A stretch of DNA of 54,174 bases from Chroococcus sp. CMT-3BRIN-NPC107 (GCA_019359635.1 JAHHGY010000019.1:1-54174), one strand, 5' to 3'. Positions 41,983 through 52,380 are shown, counted from the first letter of the stretch. Translations and numbers: made by a program. Notes: generated by a model from the letters alone, not told the origin.

Positions 41983-42624
41983 TTACATTTGTTTGAGGCG
42001 CGTTTCTAAGTTCCGTTTGCGATCGCATAATTGCGTGAGCTTTTCGTAACGTGCGATCGCTAAACTGACACTAGGCAATTGTTCGATCGGGCAAGGATAA
42101 GACCACTGTTGACCTGTTTTATCTACACCATTTAAACGATAGCAAGAGCGGGGAGCTTCACAAATTATTTTATCTTTTTCCAAGCTACCCGCCGTCACAT
42201 ACTCTAAAGTAGTGGAATCGTTAACGGTTTCGTCGTTACTTGATGTTGATTCACAAGCATAAGACTCTAGCCAACCATCAACAATTGGTCCTTCTCGATA
42301 AAGACTTTCAATTTGCTGTACAACAATTTGAATCTCCTCCATTAATGTTGGCGGCGGCGTAATTGTGACAAAGGCGGTACTAGAATCTAGTGTCTTTTCT
42401 TGGTCACTAGAACCAAAGCTAGGTAGAGTAAGGGCTTTACGATGGGGTTGGAGGGGTGGAATTGACGACGTTGAAGATGATGGGGTTACAGCAATATCCG
42501 TCACCGAAGAAATATTATCTGCGGTGTTATCTTCCTTTGAAGTGACTAAGGGGCGACTTTTAAAGTTAGGGTTTTGTTCTAACTGTTGCAAAACTGCCAA
42601 AATTTTGTTTAAATCTGCTTTCAT
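41983..42624 (-). CDS. Hypothetical cyanobacterial protein, 213 aa
   Basis: Not recognised. The N-terminus is a short helix (KADLNKILAVLQQLEQNPNF) followed by a long Ser/Thr/Pro-rich linker (about 40-95), then a conserved-looking C-terminal part (about 150-213) with CEAPRSCYRLNGVDKTGQQW and a helical end. Cysteines in ICEAPRSC could bind metal. No signal peptide is seen. It converges on pxcA with 4 bp between them. Composition is normal for the window. Confidence 0.7.
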   Translation of the reverse strand: MKADLNKILAVLQQLEQNPNFKSRPLVTSKEDNTADNISSVTDIAVTPSSSTSSIPPLQPHRKALTLPSFGSSDQEKTLDSSTAFVTITPPPTLMEEIQIVVQQIESLYREGPIVDGWLESYACESTSSNDETVNDSTTLEYVTAGSLEKDKIICEAPRSCYRLNGVDKTGQQWSYPCPIEQLPSVSLAIARYEKLTQLCDRKRNLETRLKQM

Positions 42625-42929
42625 AATTCAAACTAGCAATAACTTAAGCTTACAATTGGGCAGTCATTCATGTTTTAGTCTAAGCTGAATGTCTGCTTGG
42701 TACGTCGGGGTTTTAGTTATTTTACCTTGTTATGCCTTAGACCTTTTGCATGATTTCCCTTGTCTGGGAAAATACTTTAAAATCGGCTGCCTTTGTTCCA
42801 ATATTGAAGCAGGGTTGGGGAATGAGGGCAAGTTTTTATCTACCCCACAGGTATATCGGTGCTGACGTTAGCTATGACGAGGAAATCAGCCCAAAATATC
42901 GGTAAATTTGTACTTTTAATTGCAACGGT
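42625..42929. other. Intergenic region before cobU
   Basis: About 305 bp between divergent genes. It has no HIP1 site that I noticed, no convincing cobalamin riboswitch core and no small ORF with clear support. It must hold two promoters. Confidence 0.4.
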
Positions 42930-43469
42930 ATGAGCATTATTTTAGTCACCGGGCCAGCGCGATCGGGAAAAAGTGAATGGGCAGAATCTTTAGCGCTTGA
43001 GTCTAGCAATTCGGTTATATATTTAGCTACAGCTTTAATTAATCCCGATGATTTAGATTGGATGCAACGTATCACCAAGCATCGCCAGCGCCGCCCAGAA
43101 CATTGGTTGACAAGGGAAGTTCCAGAATTACAATTAATCGATGCGATTTCTTCCCCTACTTCTAGCTGCCTATTAGTTGATTCTTTGGGTACTTGGGTGG
43201 CAAATTTATTAGCTAAAGACGCTACTCAATGGGAGCAAATTGTTGTTGATTTGCTTTTTGCTTTGCATCAATGTACCCAAGAAGTAATTTTTGTTGCTGA
43301 GGAAACAGGTTGGGGTGTAGTACCCGCTTATCCTAGCGGTAGAATATTTCGCGATCGCTTGGGCAATTTAGTCCGACGCATTGGCTCTATTTCCGATCGC
43401 GTTTACCTAGTTACGGGCGGTTACGCCCTCGATCTTGCTATCCTTGGCTCTCCTTTACCAAAAATATAG
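42930..43469 (+). CDS. cobU: Adenosylcobinamide kinase / guanylyltransferase CobU
   Basis: 179 aa. Walker A is GPARSGKS (8-15), then KHRQRRPEHWLTRE with the His that accepts GMP in CobU, and LLVDSLGTWVANLL (about 75-88) as Walker B-like. It phosphorylates and guanylylates adenosylcobinamide in the nucleotide-loop part of cobalamin synthesis. Full family length. The BtuF-like gene converges 7 bp downstream, and the ECF metal transporter at 11625-14342 could supply cobalt. Confidence 0.93.
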   Translation: MSIILVTGPARSGKSEWAESLALESSNSVIYLATALINPDDLDWMQRITKHRQRRPEHWLTREVPELQLIDAISSPTSSCLLVDSLGTWVANLLAKDATQWEQIVVDLLFALHQCTQEVIFVAEETGWGVVPAYPSGRIFRDRLGNLVRRIGSISDRVYLVTGGYALDLAILGSPLPKI

Positions 43470-43476
43470 CGCCTCT

Positions 43477-44403
43477 TTACATCATTTCCCACGCCCCCAT
43501 TTTATAACCATATTCAAAAATTTCTGGGTGTAATATTTCTGCCAAAATTTCCACCGAATCTACTAATCTAGGGCCAGGACGATTGAAGTAAGAATTACCG
43601 TCGGTAACGTACACTCTACCGCTTTTTACTGCCTGGAGATTTTGCCAGTCGGGGAGATGTTTTAATGGCATTGCTTCGCTACGAGTCCGTTCTAAATCGA
43701 ATCCGCAAGGCATAAATATAATTACATCTGGATTTGTGACAACTAAAGTTTCCCACGTTACTTGGGGCGCATTTTCACCAGCAACGCTAAATAAACATTG
43801 TCCTCCCGCAAAAGTTACTAATTCGGGAATCCAATTAGCTGCAATCATTAAGGGGTCTGTCCACTCGATGCACGCAACTGTGGGACGTTCCATTACTGAA
43901 AGTTGTTGAGTTTTTTGGGCGCAAATTTTTACTCGTGCTTCCAAGTTTTCAACTAAGCGTCGAGATTCAACTCCCAGTTGGTCGGCTACCCGTTCGATAT
44001 CTGCCCAAAGATCGGTAATTACGTTTGGTTGCAAAGAAATAATTTTGGGGCGATTTCCACTTATAGTTTCTACAGCTTTTTCTACCTCAGCGACGCTAAC
44101 AGCACAGACATCGCATTGGTCTTGAGTTATGATGTGAGTTGGTTGTAACTGCTGCAAAACATCAATATTTATTTGATAAATGCTCAAAGCCGCTTGCACG
44201 ATATTGGTGATATCTTCGTGAATTTTGCCACTAAGATTTTTTGAATCTAAACGTGCTTTGGTACACACTGGGCGATTTTGAATTTCTGGAGGATAGTCGC
44301 ACTCGTGGCTGCGTCCGACGATCGCTTCTGTTAGTCCTAACGCTGCTACAATCTCTGTAGCGCTGGGGAGTAAGGAAACAATTGTTAGATTTTGATTGTT
44401 CAT
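43477..44403 (-). CDS. BtuF-like cobalamin / metal-chelate binding protein
   Basis: 308 aa, in the fold of periplasmic binding proteins of the BtuF/FhuD type (two domains joined by a long helix, PSATEIVAALGLTEAIVGRS start). Near the middle are HIITQDQCDVCAVSVAEVEK and a later NPDVIIFMPCGFDLERTRSE. No signal peptide or lipobox is visible at the N-terminus (MNNQNLTIVSLLPSATEIV), which is odd for a binding protein. Similar cyanobacterial proteins are annotated as cobalamin-binding. The convergent cobU neighbour supports a role in cobalamin metabolism. A cytosolic corrinoid-binding role is possible. Confidence 0.75.
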   Translation of the reverse strand: MNNQNLTIVSLLPSATEIVAALGLTEAIVGRSHECDYPPEIQNRPVCTKARLDSKNLSGKIHEDITNIVQAALSIYQINIDVLQQLQPTHIITQDQCDVCAVSVAEVEKAVETISGNRPKIISLQPNVITDLWADIERVADQLGVESRRLVENLEARVKICAQKTQQLSVMERPTVACIEWTDPLMIAANWIPELVTFAGGQCLFSVAGENAPQVTWETLVVTNPDVIIFMPCGFDLERTRSEAMPLKHLPDWQNLQAVKSGRVYVTDGNSYFNRPGPRLVDSVEILAEILHPEIFEYGYKMGAWEMM

Positions 44404-44916
44404 ATTTTTTACCTTAAAAGTTTACTCAATCTTGGCTAATTACTTCCTAGAGAATTGCAGCTTTTTTTAATATCAGTAAAATCTTTTATTTATTTTAATC
44501 AATTTTTAGGCTTAATCGATCGCCGCAGCCCAGCCAGCTTTATTTTTATTCTAAATATGTTGTTTAGATAACTTTGATTGCTAACAACAAATTAATTAGT
44601 TATATTATGTGGCTTAATTTATTTAATCTCAAATAACAAAGATAATGACTTTCCTTGAAATGCTTTGATTAAAAAAAGTTAAGCGATCGCAGTTAATTTT
44701 GCCTAAAAAACCAAAAATTATTGTTAAGCTAACATTTAATTAAGAAATAGAGTAAAAATTTAAAATCGAGAGCGATTGAGAGAAGAACCCAATCTTAGCC
44801 AGAATTCAAGAAAAGTTAAGTTAATAGTCTTATTTAACGCTAAAAATATCAGGAAAATCAGCGAATATGCCAAAATTTAGCATGGTTTTATTTAATAAAG
44901 GTTGATGGTATAGAAC
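44404..44916. other. AT-rich intergenic region
   Basis: About 513 bp between divergent genes. It includes AATCGATCGCCGCAGCC and a few HIP1-like sequences but no gene, riboswitch or terminator that I can support. Promoters for the BtuF-like gene and the hybrid kinase are presumably here. Confidence 0.4.
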
Positions 44917-47736
44917 GTGACAATCCAAAATATCGCCCCTGAATCGCAAATAGAAGAAAAGCTCAAGTTATACAAACAAATTATTGCTAATGATAACGAT
45001 GGAATTGCGATCGTCGATCCGCAAGGTTATTATTTAGAACAAAATGCGGCTCATTACTCGTTGCTAGGTTACTCTGACGAAGAACTTAAGAGCAATAAAC
45101 CGACAATTCATTTAGGGGAAGCAGAATTTACCCTGATAATGGAATCTTTGGAAAAATATGATAATTACCGAAGCGAAGCGTGTAGTGTAGCTAAAAATGG
45201 CATAACCGTAAATCTAGATTTATCAGCTTTTGCCGTGCGCGATAATATAAATAAACTACTGTGTTATGTCTTAATTCAAAGAGATATCAGCGATCGCCAG
45301 CGTACCGAAGCCATCCAAAGAAATTGCGATCACTTATTAGCCGGGGTAGCTGCCGCCACAAACCATTTACTAACTATTACAGACTTTGATACAGCCATTA
45401 ACCAAGCCCTTGCAGATTTGGGTAAAGCTTGTGGTGTCGATCGAGTGTATATTTTTGAAAGCAGGCGTAGCAACTTCAATGCCAATCGACCCTCAATTAG
45501 CCGAAGTTTTGAGTGGTGTCAGTCTTCAGTCGAAGCTCAAATCGTTTGCGAAAGTAATAACTTACCTTGCGCCAGCTTGTTTGTACAGTGGTGTGAAACT
45601 TTAGCAAGTGGTAAGACAATTAGTAACATAGTTCAAAATCTTCCCATTTACGAGCGAGAAATATTAGCAGCACAAGATATCATCTCTGTATTGTTAGTGC
45701 CGATTTTAATTGCCGATGAATTTTGGGGATTTATTGGTTTTGATGACTGTCATAGCCAAAGACATTGGACAGCCACCGAACAATCAATCTTAGCTACGGC
45801 GGCGGCTAGTATTGGCAATGTAATTGTTCGTCAACGGACAATAAACGCATTACATCAAAGCGAACAAAATTATCGCTCTTTAGTAGATAACCTTAAAGAA
45901 GTAATTTTTACTGTAGATGCGACAGGTTGTTGGACATTTTTAAATTCGGCTTGGACGGCAATTACAGGTTTTAGCGTCGAAGAAAGCATTGGCAAAAACC
46001 TTTTTAATTATATTTATCCTCAAGATCGCCAAGCAAGTTTAAAAATATTTAACTCGTTAATTGAACTCCAACAAAACTATTGTCACTGCGAACTTCGTTA
46101 TTTAACAATTGACGGCGGTCACTGTTGGGTAGAATTTTATGCCCGTTCCGTAATTGATTTTGAGGGTAAAGTTATTAGTATTTCTGGTACGCTCAACAAC
46201 ATTACCGAACAAACATCAGCCGCAGAAGCATTAGGAAAAAGCGAAGCAAAAAACCGCGCCTTGTTAGACGCTATTCCCGATCTAATATTTAGATTGGGTA
46301 GAGATGGTAAAATTATAGATTTTAAGGCTTCCAAGCATATCGATTTGTACAGTCAACCTAGGGAATTTATAGGCAAAAAAATTTCAGCAGTAATGCCTGT
46401 AGAAATAGCCCAAAAAACTATGCTTAGTATAGAGAAAACTCTTGCTACAAAAGAGGCACAGGCGATTGAGTACCAATTATTAATTAAAGGCAAAATGTGC
46501 GACTACGAAGCTCGAATTGTTGCTAGTGGAGATGAGGAAGTTATTAGTATTGTTCGCGACATTACCGATCGCAAACAGATAGAAAGCGCTTTACGAGAAA
46601 GCAAAGAAGCCGCCGAATCTGGTAGTCGCGCAAAAAGCGAATTTTTAGCTACCATGAGTCACGAATTGCGGACACCCCTAAATGCTATTTTAGGATTGTC
46701 GCAACTATTACAGCAAGAAATTTTTGGGGAAGTTAATTCTAAGCAAAAACAATATATAGATTGCATTCATACTAGCGGCGAACACCTTTTAGCCTTAATT
46801 AACGACATTCTCGACCTCTCTAAAATAGAAGCAGGAAGGGAAGAATTAACGCGCCTACCCTTGGATGTTAAAGAGTTGAGCGAGGCTTGTTTAGCTTTAA
46901 TCCGCGATCGCGCTGTAGAGAAAAACCTGCAACTAATTTACCAAATCGATTCGCAAATAACAACTTGCGTTGGTGACGAACGGCGCATCAAGCAAATGCT
47001 ATTAAATCTACTTTCTAATGCCGTTAAGTTTACGTCTGTTGGTACGGTATCTTTGCGGGTGCAAAAAATACCATCAGGGATAGCTTTTATCGTTACAGAT
47101 ACAGGTATTGGAATCGCTCGATCTCAATTTGAATTTCTGTTCCAACCATTCAAACAACTCGATAGCCGCTTGAATCGCCAATACGAAGGTACGGGTTTAG
47201 GTTTGGCATTGACACGCAAATTAGCTCAGTTACACGGTGGCGATGTAACGGTACAGTCAACTTTAGGTAAAGGCAGTCAATTTATTTTATTTTTGCCTAC
47301 AGAGATTGCCGATTCAAGCTTATTAATTGCTGACACCCTGAACGAACAACAAAAAGTGCTTGTCCAAGCACCCAGGCGGATTTTGATTATTGAAGACGAT
47401 GACTGTACGGCAATGTTGTTGCAAGACTATTTAGAAGCCATTGGCTATGAAATTCAGTCCACCTCGCAAACCAACAATTTTATAGAGCGAGTCCAAAAAT
47501 TTCGACCTGATTTAATTTTGTTAGATGTTCAACTGCGAGACGACGTTACGGGGTTAGATTTAGTTAGTTGCTTGCGTCAACAGCCAGACTTACAGCAAGT
47601 ACCTGTCGTGATGGTAACGGCAATGGCAATGGTAGGCGATCGCGATTTGTGTCTAGAAGCGGGTGCAGATGACTATCTCAGCAAGCCTTTTGGCATTCCT
47701 CAACTAGAATCTATTTTAATGCGTCACTTGAACTAA
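44917..47736 (+). CDS. Hybrid kinase: PAS-GAF-PAS-PAS-HisKA-HATPase-REC
   Basis: 939 aa from GTG at 44917; no ATG exists nearby in frame. PAS domain at about 15-130 (YKQIIANDNDGIAIVDPQGY), a GAF-like region near 150-305 (INQALADLGKACGVDRVYIF), PAS domains at about 315-435 and 445-555, HisKA with His582 in FLATMSHELRTPLNA, an ATPase with TDTGIGIARSQ and GTGLGLALTRK, and a C-terminal receiver from about 820 with phospho-acceptor Asp870 in LILLDVQLRDDVTG. No membrane segment is seen. It stands alone. Its end overlaps the converging GT39 gene by 21 bp. Confidence 0.9.
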   Translation: MTIQNIAPESQIEEKLKLYKQIIANDNDGIAIVDPQGYYLEQNAAHYSLLGYSDEELKSNKPTIHLGEAEFTLIMESLEKYDNYRSEACSVAKNGITVNLDLSAFAVRDNINKLLCYVLIQRDISDRQRTEAIQRNCDHLLAGVAAATNHLLTITDFDTAINQALADLGKACGVDRVYIFESRRSNFNANRPSISRSFEWCQSSVEAQIVCESNNLPCASLFVQWCETLASGKTISNIVQNLPIYEREILAAQDIISVLLVPILIADEFWGFIGFDDCHSQRHWTATEQSILATAAASIGNVIVRQRTINALHQSEQNYRSLVDNLKEVIFTVDATGCWTFLNSAWTAITGFSVEESIGKNLFNYIYPQDRQASLKIFNSLIELQQNYCHCELRYLTIDGGHCWVEFYARSVIDFEGKVISISGTLNNITEQTSAAEALGKSEAKNRALLDAIPDLIFRLGRDGKIIDFKASKHIDLYSQPREFIGKKISAVMPVEIAQKTMLSIEKTLATKEAQAIEYQLLIKGKMCDYEARIVASGDEEVISIVRDITDRKQIESALRESKEAAESGSRAKSEFLATMSHELRTPLNAILGLSQLLQQEIFGEVNSKQKQYIDCIHTSGEHLLALINDILDLSKIEAGREELTRLPLDVKELSEACLALIRDRAVEKNLQLIYQIDSQITTCVGDERRIKQMLLNLLSNAVKFTSVGTVSLRVQKIPSGIAFIVTDTGIGIARSQFEFLFQPFKQLDSRLNRQYEGTGLGLALTRKLAQLHGGDVTVQSTLGKGSQFILFLPTEIADSSLLIADTLNEQQKVLVQAPRRILIIEDDDCTAMLLQDYLEAIGYEIQSTSQTNNFIERVQKFRPDLILLDVQLRDDVTGLDLVSCLRQQPDLQQVPVVMVTAMAMVGDRDLCLEAGADDYLSKPFGIPQLESILMRHLN

Positions 47737-50166
47737 ACTGCTGGCTTTGTACTGTTGAAAAAAGTTCCAAGCCGGAAATATTTTAGCCTGCATCAGCGCC
47801 GCGATCGCATTAAGGGCATAAAGTTCGGGTAAGTTGGGGTTAAGAGAAGTCGCTTTTTGGAGGACAATTTCAGCTAAATGGGGTTGAAATTTGTAGAGAC
47901 GCACAAAAGCAAGATAAGCATAAGCGTAAGGATTTTGAGAATCTAGCTGTGTTACTTGTTCTAAAGCTACAATTGCTCCTTTTACGTCTCTTTTCAAAAG
48001 TGTTGCTAAAGCTAAAGCATAAGCCCAATGCGGGTCTTTTTGTGGTGTACTTTTCAGCCGATATTGCAGGGCTAACTTAGCGTGTTGCAAGTAGTCTTGA
48101 GTAGGATCGTACTGATTAATCCGCGCAACTTCTGCAAAGATATATTCCAACGCCGGAGTTCCTTGAGGCATAGTAGCGGCTAATACTTGCAATTGACTAA
48201 TTAAATCTAGTTCTGGGGCTGCGGTAGGGGCGCTTAGAGGGTTAATTTCTAAGCTTACAGGCAAAGAAGGCAAAACATAACTTTCCCCCGTTTGCTGGTT
48301 CAAATAAGTAGCATTCACAGTATAGATTCCTGGAGGCGTATTTTTTGGCGGTAGCATCGCGCTAGTTTCCGTTACTCTAAAACCGTTGCTACTTGCAATC
48401 TGGCTATACAAATTACCCATGCCAATTGCGTGATCGTTTATCCAGCTTATGCGATTAGTATTTATTTGATGCCAACTGAGCAATACTAACCCCGATTTTA
48501 ACTCTTGCCAATTACCGCTCCACTGATAAGTTACAGGTATGGGAACACCGGGGGGCGAACTTTTGGGTAATATAACTTGCCACTCTACTTTATCTAGCTT
48601 TGCTTTTATAGGTTCTACTTTTACTTGTGGCAAGCGGCGATGATAAAGCTGCAAAAGGCTTTTATCTGGTAAGCGCCAACTTTTCTGTCGTTGAAAATCT
48701 GGCGAAGTTTCCACTTCATTCACCATCAAAGTTTGAGCCTCAGAAATTGAGCCTTGAATGCCAGTTTTAGTTAAAAACCAATCAAGAGAGCGCCCGTCTT
48801 GTTTGATTTGTTGTTTTCTCGTACCCACTTGACGCGCGTAGACTTGAAAATGCTGTAACGCCCCAAAATAATTAAAATTGTGTTGATTAATTTCAGCCGT
48901 AGAAGGCAAAACGCCCACCGTAGAGCGCAAAAAAGGTTCTGTTTGAATAATCTGGCTAACTACCTGGCGATGAGGCAATTGAGTATTAAAATTAGCGTAG
49001 TGCTGCCCGTAAGGACTCAATACTTCTACCATCCCCACTACTGGAAATAAATTAAACACCATCAACAGCACCGCCAAACCCACCGTACCAAAGCGAATCG
49101 GCTTTTGCCAGCGCCCGCGAAAGCTCGTTAACCCATCAGCCAAAAATATTGCTACTACAGGCAAATAAGGTAAAACATAGCGACTATCTTTATTGACATT
49201 GACCGAACAAAGTAAATAAGCACCTACCCAAAAAACCGCCAACCACCCAAAGCTGTGTTGTTGTTTTTTACTAAGCCGACAATACATCAGCAAACCCACT
49301 ATTGGCACAATTAGCAACAACCACGAAACTTGAATCGGTAAAACTTGCCAGTAATAAGTCCATGCGCCAATTGTATTTAAAGCGGGGTCATTTTCGGCGA
49401 TCGCGCTGTCAATTGTTGCTCGTTTACCCGAAGTCAGCACAAATAGCCAATTAACTCCATACCACCAACCACAAACCAGTAAGGAAGCACTTAACGCTCC
49501 TACTAGCTGCAACAACCTACCCCAAAGGCGGCGGCTAATCGTCTCTACTCCTACCCAAATTATTGGCACAAGCAAAAAAAATAAAGTTGTTTGTTTTACT
49601 AACAGCGCCACACCCAAAGAAACGCCAAAAGCCGCAGCCCACAGCCAATTGTGCGCCTTTCTACTCCGCCAAACCGTCAAACACCAAAAACTCAACGTTA
49701 CCGCCGCCGTGAGGGGAAAATCGAGTAAAAAATCTAATCGCAGTTGATACAAAGCTGGGAATACCTGACACAAAAGCGCCGCCCACAACCCAACTTCTAC
49801 CGAAAACAATTCCACTCCGAGTCCATACACCGCAACGATCGTAATGCCATTAAATAGCACGTTTACGAGCGTAGCCGAGTCTTGCCCCGTGCCAACAATT
49901 TGTTGAATAATCGCCGCCGCAATGTAAGTAAAGGGCGGAATTTTACTTGAAAGCAGCCAAAAACTTCGCCACCATTGACTATCTAACCATTGAGGGTGTT
50001 GTAAAGCTTGGTAATAGTTCAACGATCCCGTTAAATAATCTGCTCGATCCCAATCGGGAATTGTACGATCGCATTTCAGCCATACCAAGTCTATCAATGC
50101 GATCGCTAACCAAATTACCAGCAAAATTCCCCAAATTTGCCAGGGAAAAAGTTTAGTTTTTTGCAT
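47716..50166 (-). CDS. GT39-type membrane glycosyltransferase with C-terminal TPR
   Basis: 816 aa. About ten membrane segments fill the first 390 residues, and the N-terminal loop has WDRADYLTGSLNYYQALQHP, with an acidic pair expected for the catalytic site of GT39/ArnT-like enzymes. A soluble region of about 300 residues has beta-rich segments, and the last 110 residues carry two TPR-like helix pairs (DVKGAIVALEQVTQLDSQNP, then AEIVLQKATSLNPNLPEL). Such enzymes transfer sugars from polyprenyl-phosphate donors to proteins or lipids. Specificity is unknown. Confidence 0.75.
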   Translation of the reverse strand: MQKTKLFPWQIWGILLVIWLAIALIDLVWLKCDRTIPDWDRADYLTGSLNYYQALQHPQWLDSQWWRSFWLLSSKIPPFTYIAAAIIQQIVGTGQDSATLVNVLFNGITIVAVYGLGVELFSVEVGLWAALLCQVFPALYQLRLDFLLDFPLTAAVTLSFWCLTVWRSRKAHNWLWAAAFGVSLGVALLVKQTTLFFLLVPIIWVGVETISRRLWGRLLQLVGALSASLLVCGWWYGVNWLFVLTSGKRATIDSAIAENDPALNTIGAWTYYWQVLPIQVSWLLLIVPIVGLLMYCRLSKKQQHSFGWLAVFWVGAYLLCSVNVNKDSRYVLPYLPVVAIFLADGLTSFRGRWQKPIRFGTVGLAVLLMVFNLFPVVGMVEVLSPYGQHYANFNTQLPHRQVVSQIIQTEPFLRSTVGVLPSTAEINQHNFNYFGALQHFQVYARQVGTRKQQIKQDGRSLDWFLTKTGIQGSISEAQTLMVNEVETSPDFQRQKSWRLPDKSLLQLYHRRLPQVKVEPIKAKLDKVEWQVILPKSSPPGVPIPVTYQWSGNWQELKSGLVLLSWHQINTNRISWINDHAIGMGNLYSQIASSNGFRVTETSAMLPPKNTPPGIYTVNATYLNQQTGESYVLPSLPVSLEINPLSAPTAAPELDLISQLQVLAATMPQGTPALEYIFAEVARINQYDPTQDYLQHAKLALQYRLKSTPQKDPHWAYALALATLLKRDVKGAIVALEQVTQLDSQNPYAYAYLAFVRLYKFQPHLAEIVLQKATSLNPNLPELYALNAIAALMQAKIFPAWNFFQQYKASSLVQVTH

Positions 50167-50184
50167 ATATCGAGATTACTAAAA

Positions 50185-50223
50185 AATAAGCCCTGCAACT
50201 AATTTATAATTGCAGGGCTTATT
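50185..50223 (-). terminator. Terminator of tRNA-fMet (minus strand)
   Basis: AATAAGCCCTGCAA (50185-50198) pairs perfectly with TTGCAGGGCTTATT (50210-50223) around an 11-nt loop. On the minus strand it is followed by TTTT, 7 bp after the tRNA end. Confidence 0.85.
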
Positions 50224-50229
50224 GATTAA

Positions 50230-50303
<74 letters not shown>

Positions 50304-50342
50304 TCGCCTTTCCTAATATAACACTATTTATGGTTTTAGCAA

Positions 50343-51296
50343 CTAAAGAATAGATAATTCCCCAATTACTTCTAATCGCTTGAATGAACCTGAAGCCATA
50401 AAGCTTTCTGTCAAAATTTCTCCTACACTAGGATCTATCCAGCCCATTTGTTGCAATACATGAATAGCAACGGCATACTTAGCCCGCTTTGCCCCATCCA
50501 TTACTTTAATTGCCAACCCCATCCCTTCGCCACTCCTACCAATACACTGAATCCCCTCAGCGCCAGATTTACTAACGAGTTCTCCCTCAGTTAATCGCAT
50601 TAGCTCTGTATCAAATTCTCCTTCTCCCGCTACCATTGTGGGGTGATGAGTCATCGCGCGCACAATTCGCTCCATATCCAAGTTTTTTCCTGAAGCTAGT
50701 TGCGCGTACAAAGATGCCATTTGCCCTAACTGCAACAAATATGTTGGCGCGCCGCAATCGTCGTGAGCGTGAATAAACTCGGCGGCGGGCATTTTTAATA
50801 ATTCAGCAACTTTACCAAAAATTAGCTGCTGTACGGGGTGGTTGTGCTGCAAATAAGTATTCAAAGGCCAATGCCGTTGTTGGCATACCGCCAGCATTCC
50901 GGCGTGTTTGCCAGAGCAATTGTATTGTAATCGGCTGCTTTTACCTTCAGGAATTGGACACTGAAGAATAGAAGCATCAATATCTGCTCGCCACAAAATA
51001 TTGAATACTTGGCGCACTTGTTCGATTGTACCTTTGTGGGAACTACAAATAATAGCCAAATCGCGATCGCTTAATTCGTATCGCTCTAAAGTACCTGTGG
51101 CGATCGCGCTTAAAGCCTGAAATGGTTTGAGCGCCGAGCGCGCAAAAGTAGCAGTTTCCGCATTTCCTGCCACCGATAAAACTCGTCCCCGGTCGTCACA
51201 GACCACCGCTTGGACTTGATGCCTTGATTCAATAATGCCTTCACGCAGTAACCTGACTTCAAGTTCTGCCGCTTGTGTTCTTTTTCCCCTTGTCAT
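50343..51296 (-). CDS. Asparaginase of the bacterial/plant asparaginase II type
   Basis: 317 aa, full length. Conserved segments include GRVLSVAGNAETATFARSAL (about 38-57), CSSHKGT (about 83-89), LQYNCSGKHAGMLAVC (about 122-137) and HDDCGAPTYLLQLGQMASLY (about 172-191). These match the asparaginase family (PF06089 as recalled) that converts L-asparagine to aspartate and ammonia. It is likely cytosolic. It lies 39 bp downstream of the tRNA-fMet gene and is followed by CGLD27 in the upstream direction. Confidence 0.88.
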   Translation of the reverse strand: MTRGKRTQAAELEVRLLREGIIESRHQVQAVVCDDRGRVLSVAGNAETATFARSALKPFQALSAIATGTLERYELSDRDLAIICSSHKGTIEQVRQVFNILWRADIDASILQCPIPEGKSSRLQYNCSGKHAGMLAVCQQRHWPLNTYLQHNHPVQQLIFGKVAELLKMPAAEFIHAHDDCGAPTYLLQLGQMASLYAQLASGKNLDMERIVRAMTHHPTMVAGEGEFDTELMRLTEGELVSKSGAEGIQCIGRSGEGMGLAIKVMDGAKRAKYAVAIHVLQQMGWIDPSVGEILTESFMASGSFKRLEVIGELSIL

Positions 51297-51338
51297 GGGT
51301 AAAATGTACCATTTACCAGAGTCATTACAGTTAAATAT

Positions 51339-51839
51339 TTACAAAAAATTCCAAACTACTGTTCCAGCGATTAGTAATAACACTAAACTTATAAAGCTTT
51401 GCTGTATTCTTTGTAAAATTGGTTGAATTTGGTAACTCGCAATTAATAGGTCGCGGGATTTAACTTCTGCTGGTTTAGTCCAAGTTTGCCCATCGTACCA
51501 GCCCGATTCTTCATAAAATATCGTGGCGGTGGTTAGGCGACTTTTTATATACGACCATCCCAAATACATCCGCACCAATACCAGCAACACGCCCACGCTT
51601 GCCCCCGCACTACCGCACAAGATAAATTGCATCAAGTGTTTGTGAGGGGCAAAACTAGCCGCCGCTACTGGGCCAGCAATTAGCCACGATAGCCCCCAAA
51701 TCCAAACAAGCTGAGTAATATATTGCTGCCAATTTAAGGTACAAGTTTTAAAAAAACCTGCCGCTTTCAATTCCTCGTATTCGTTTAATGGCTGTTGTTC
51801 GGTAGGTACGGGGCAAACATAAGGCGAAGACTCAATCAT
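51339..51839 (-). CDS. CGLD27-type membrane protein
   Basis: 166 aa. The N-terminus has [20 protein letters not shown], the start of the conserved CGLD27 (DUF1230) family shared by cyanobacteria and plastids. Three membrane helices follow at about 43-62, 71-89 and 147-165. Work on algae and plants links the family to iron or light stress; I recall this only loosely. The gene starts with ATG, overlapping the stop codon of rsfS by 4 bp (ATGA), so it is coupled to it. Confidence 0.85.
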   Translation of the reverse strand: MIESSPYVCPVPTEQQPLNEYEELKAAGFFKTCTLNWQQYITQLVWIWGLSWLIAGPVAAASFAPHKHLMQFILCGSAGASVGVLLVLVRMYLGWSYIKSRLTTATIFYEESGWYDGQTWTKPAEVKSRDLLIASYQIQPILQRIQQSFISLVLLLIAGTVVWNFL

Positions 51840-52297
51840 TCTTCTATCTCCCTCCGAGGATTATCAATATTATCGGGCAATTCGACTTTTGGCGCGTGAC
51901 CCCAAAATGCTTCTAAGTTGTAGTATTCTCTTTCTTTGGGCATCATTATATGCACCATGACATCGCCGTAATCTTTCAATACCCAGCTTCCTTCGGCTTG
52001 TCCTTCGGTACGAATGGGGAGGCGATGCAATTGTTCTTCTACTCCATCCTCGATAGATTGAGAAATTGCTCGTACTTGTGCCTTAGAATAACCTGTAACC
52101 AAAACAAAATAATCAGCTAAAAAAGATACTTCAGCAACTTTTAGCACTACCATATCGCCAGCTTTGCGATCGGCGGCGGCGGCGATAGACAACAATGCTA
52201 GTTCTTCGCTTTCTTCCTGGCGTTGGGCAGCATTGCGGTTACTTGAAGTGACGAGTACAGACTGGGATTGTAGATTAGTTTGAGAATGATCTGTCAT
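51836..52297 (-). CDS. rsfS: Ribosome silencing factor RsfS
   Basis: 153 aa. The core is [20 protein letters not shown] (36-55), [20 protein letters not shown] (56-75) and [17 protein letters not shown] (104-120), the standard RsfS/Iojap fold. It binds L14 and blocks joining of subunits under starvation. The N-terminal 30 residues are an unconserved Ser/Gln-rich extension. It sits between yqeK and CGLD27 on the minus strand, the common yqeK-rsfS order of bacteria. Confidence 0.92.
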   Translation of the reverse strand: MTDHSQTNLQSQSVLVTSSNRNAAQRQEESEELALLSIAAAADRKAGDMVVLKVAEVSFLADYFVLVTGYSKAQVRAISQSIEDGVEEQLHRLPIRTEGQAEGSWVLKDYGDVMVHIMMPKEREYYNLEAFWGHAPKVELPDNIDNPRREIEE

Positions 52298-52380
52298 TAA
52301 ACCTCAAAGGCTCAGGGTTTGTAATTGAATCGATAAAAGCAACGAAAAGTTTTCTTTGCATCCTAACAAAAATTAGGCAT

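Noticed and set aside
42625-42929. Possible cobalamin riboswitch upstream of cobU
   Set aside because: The region has GGTGCTGACG-like sequence but lacks the conserved B12-box and the usual stem order.
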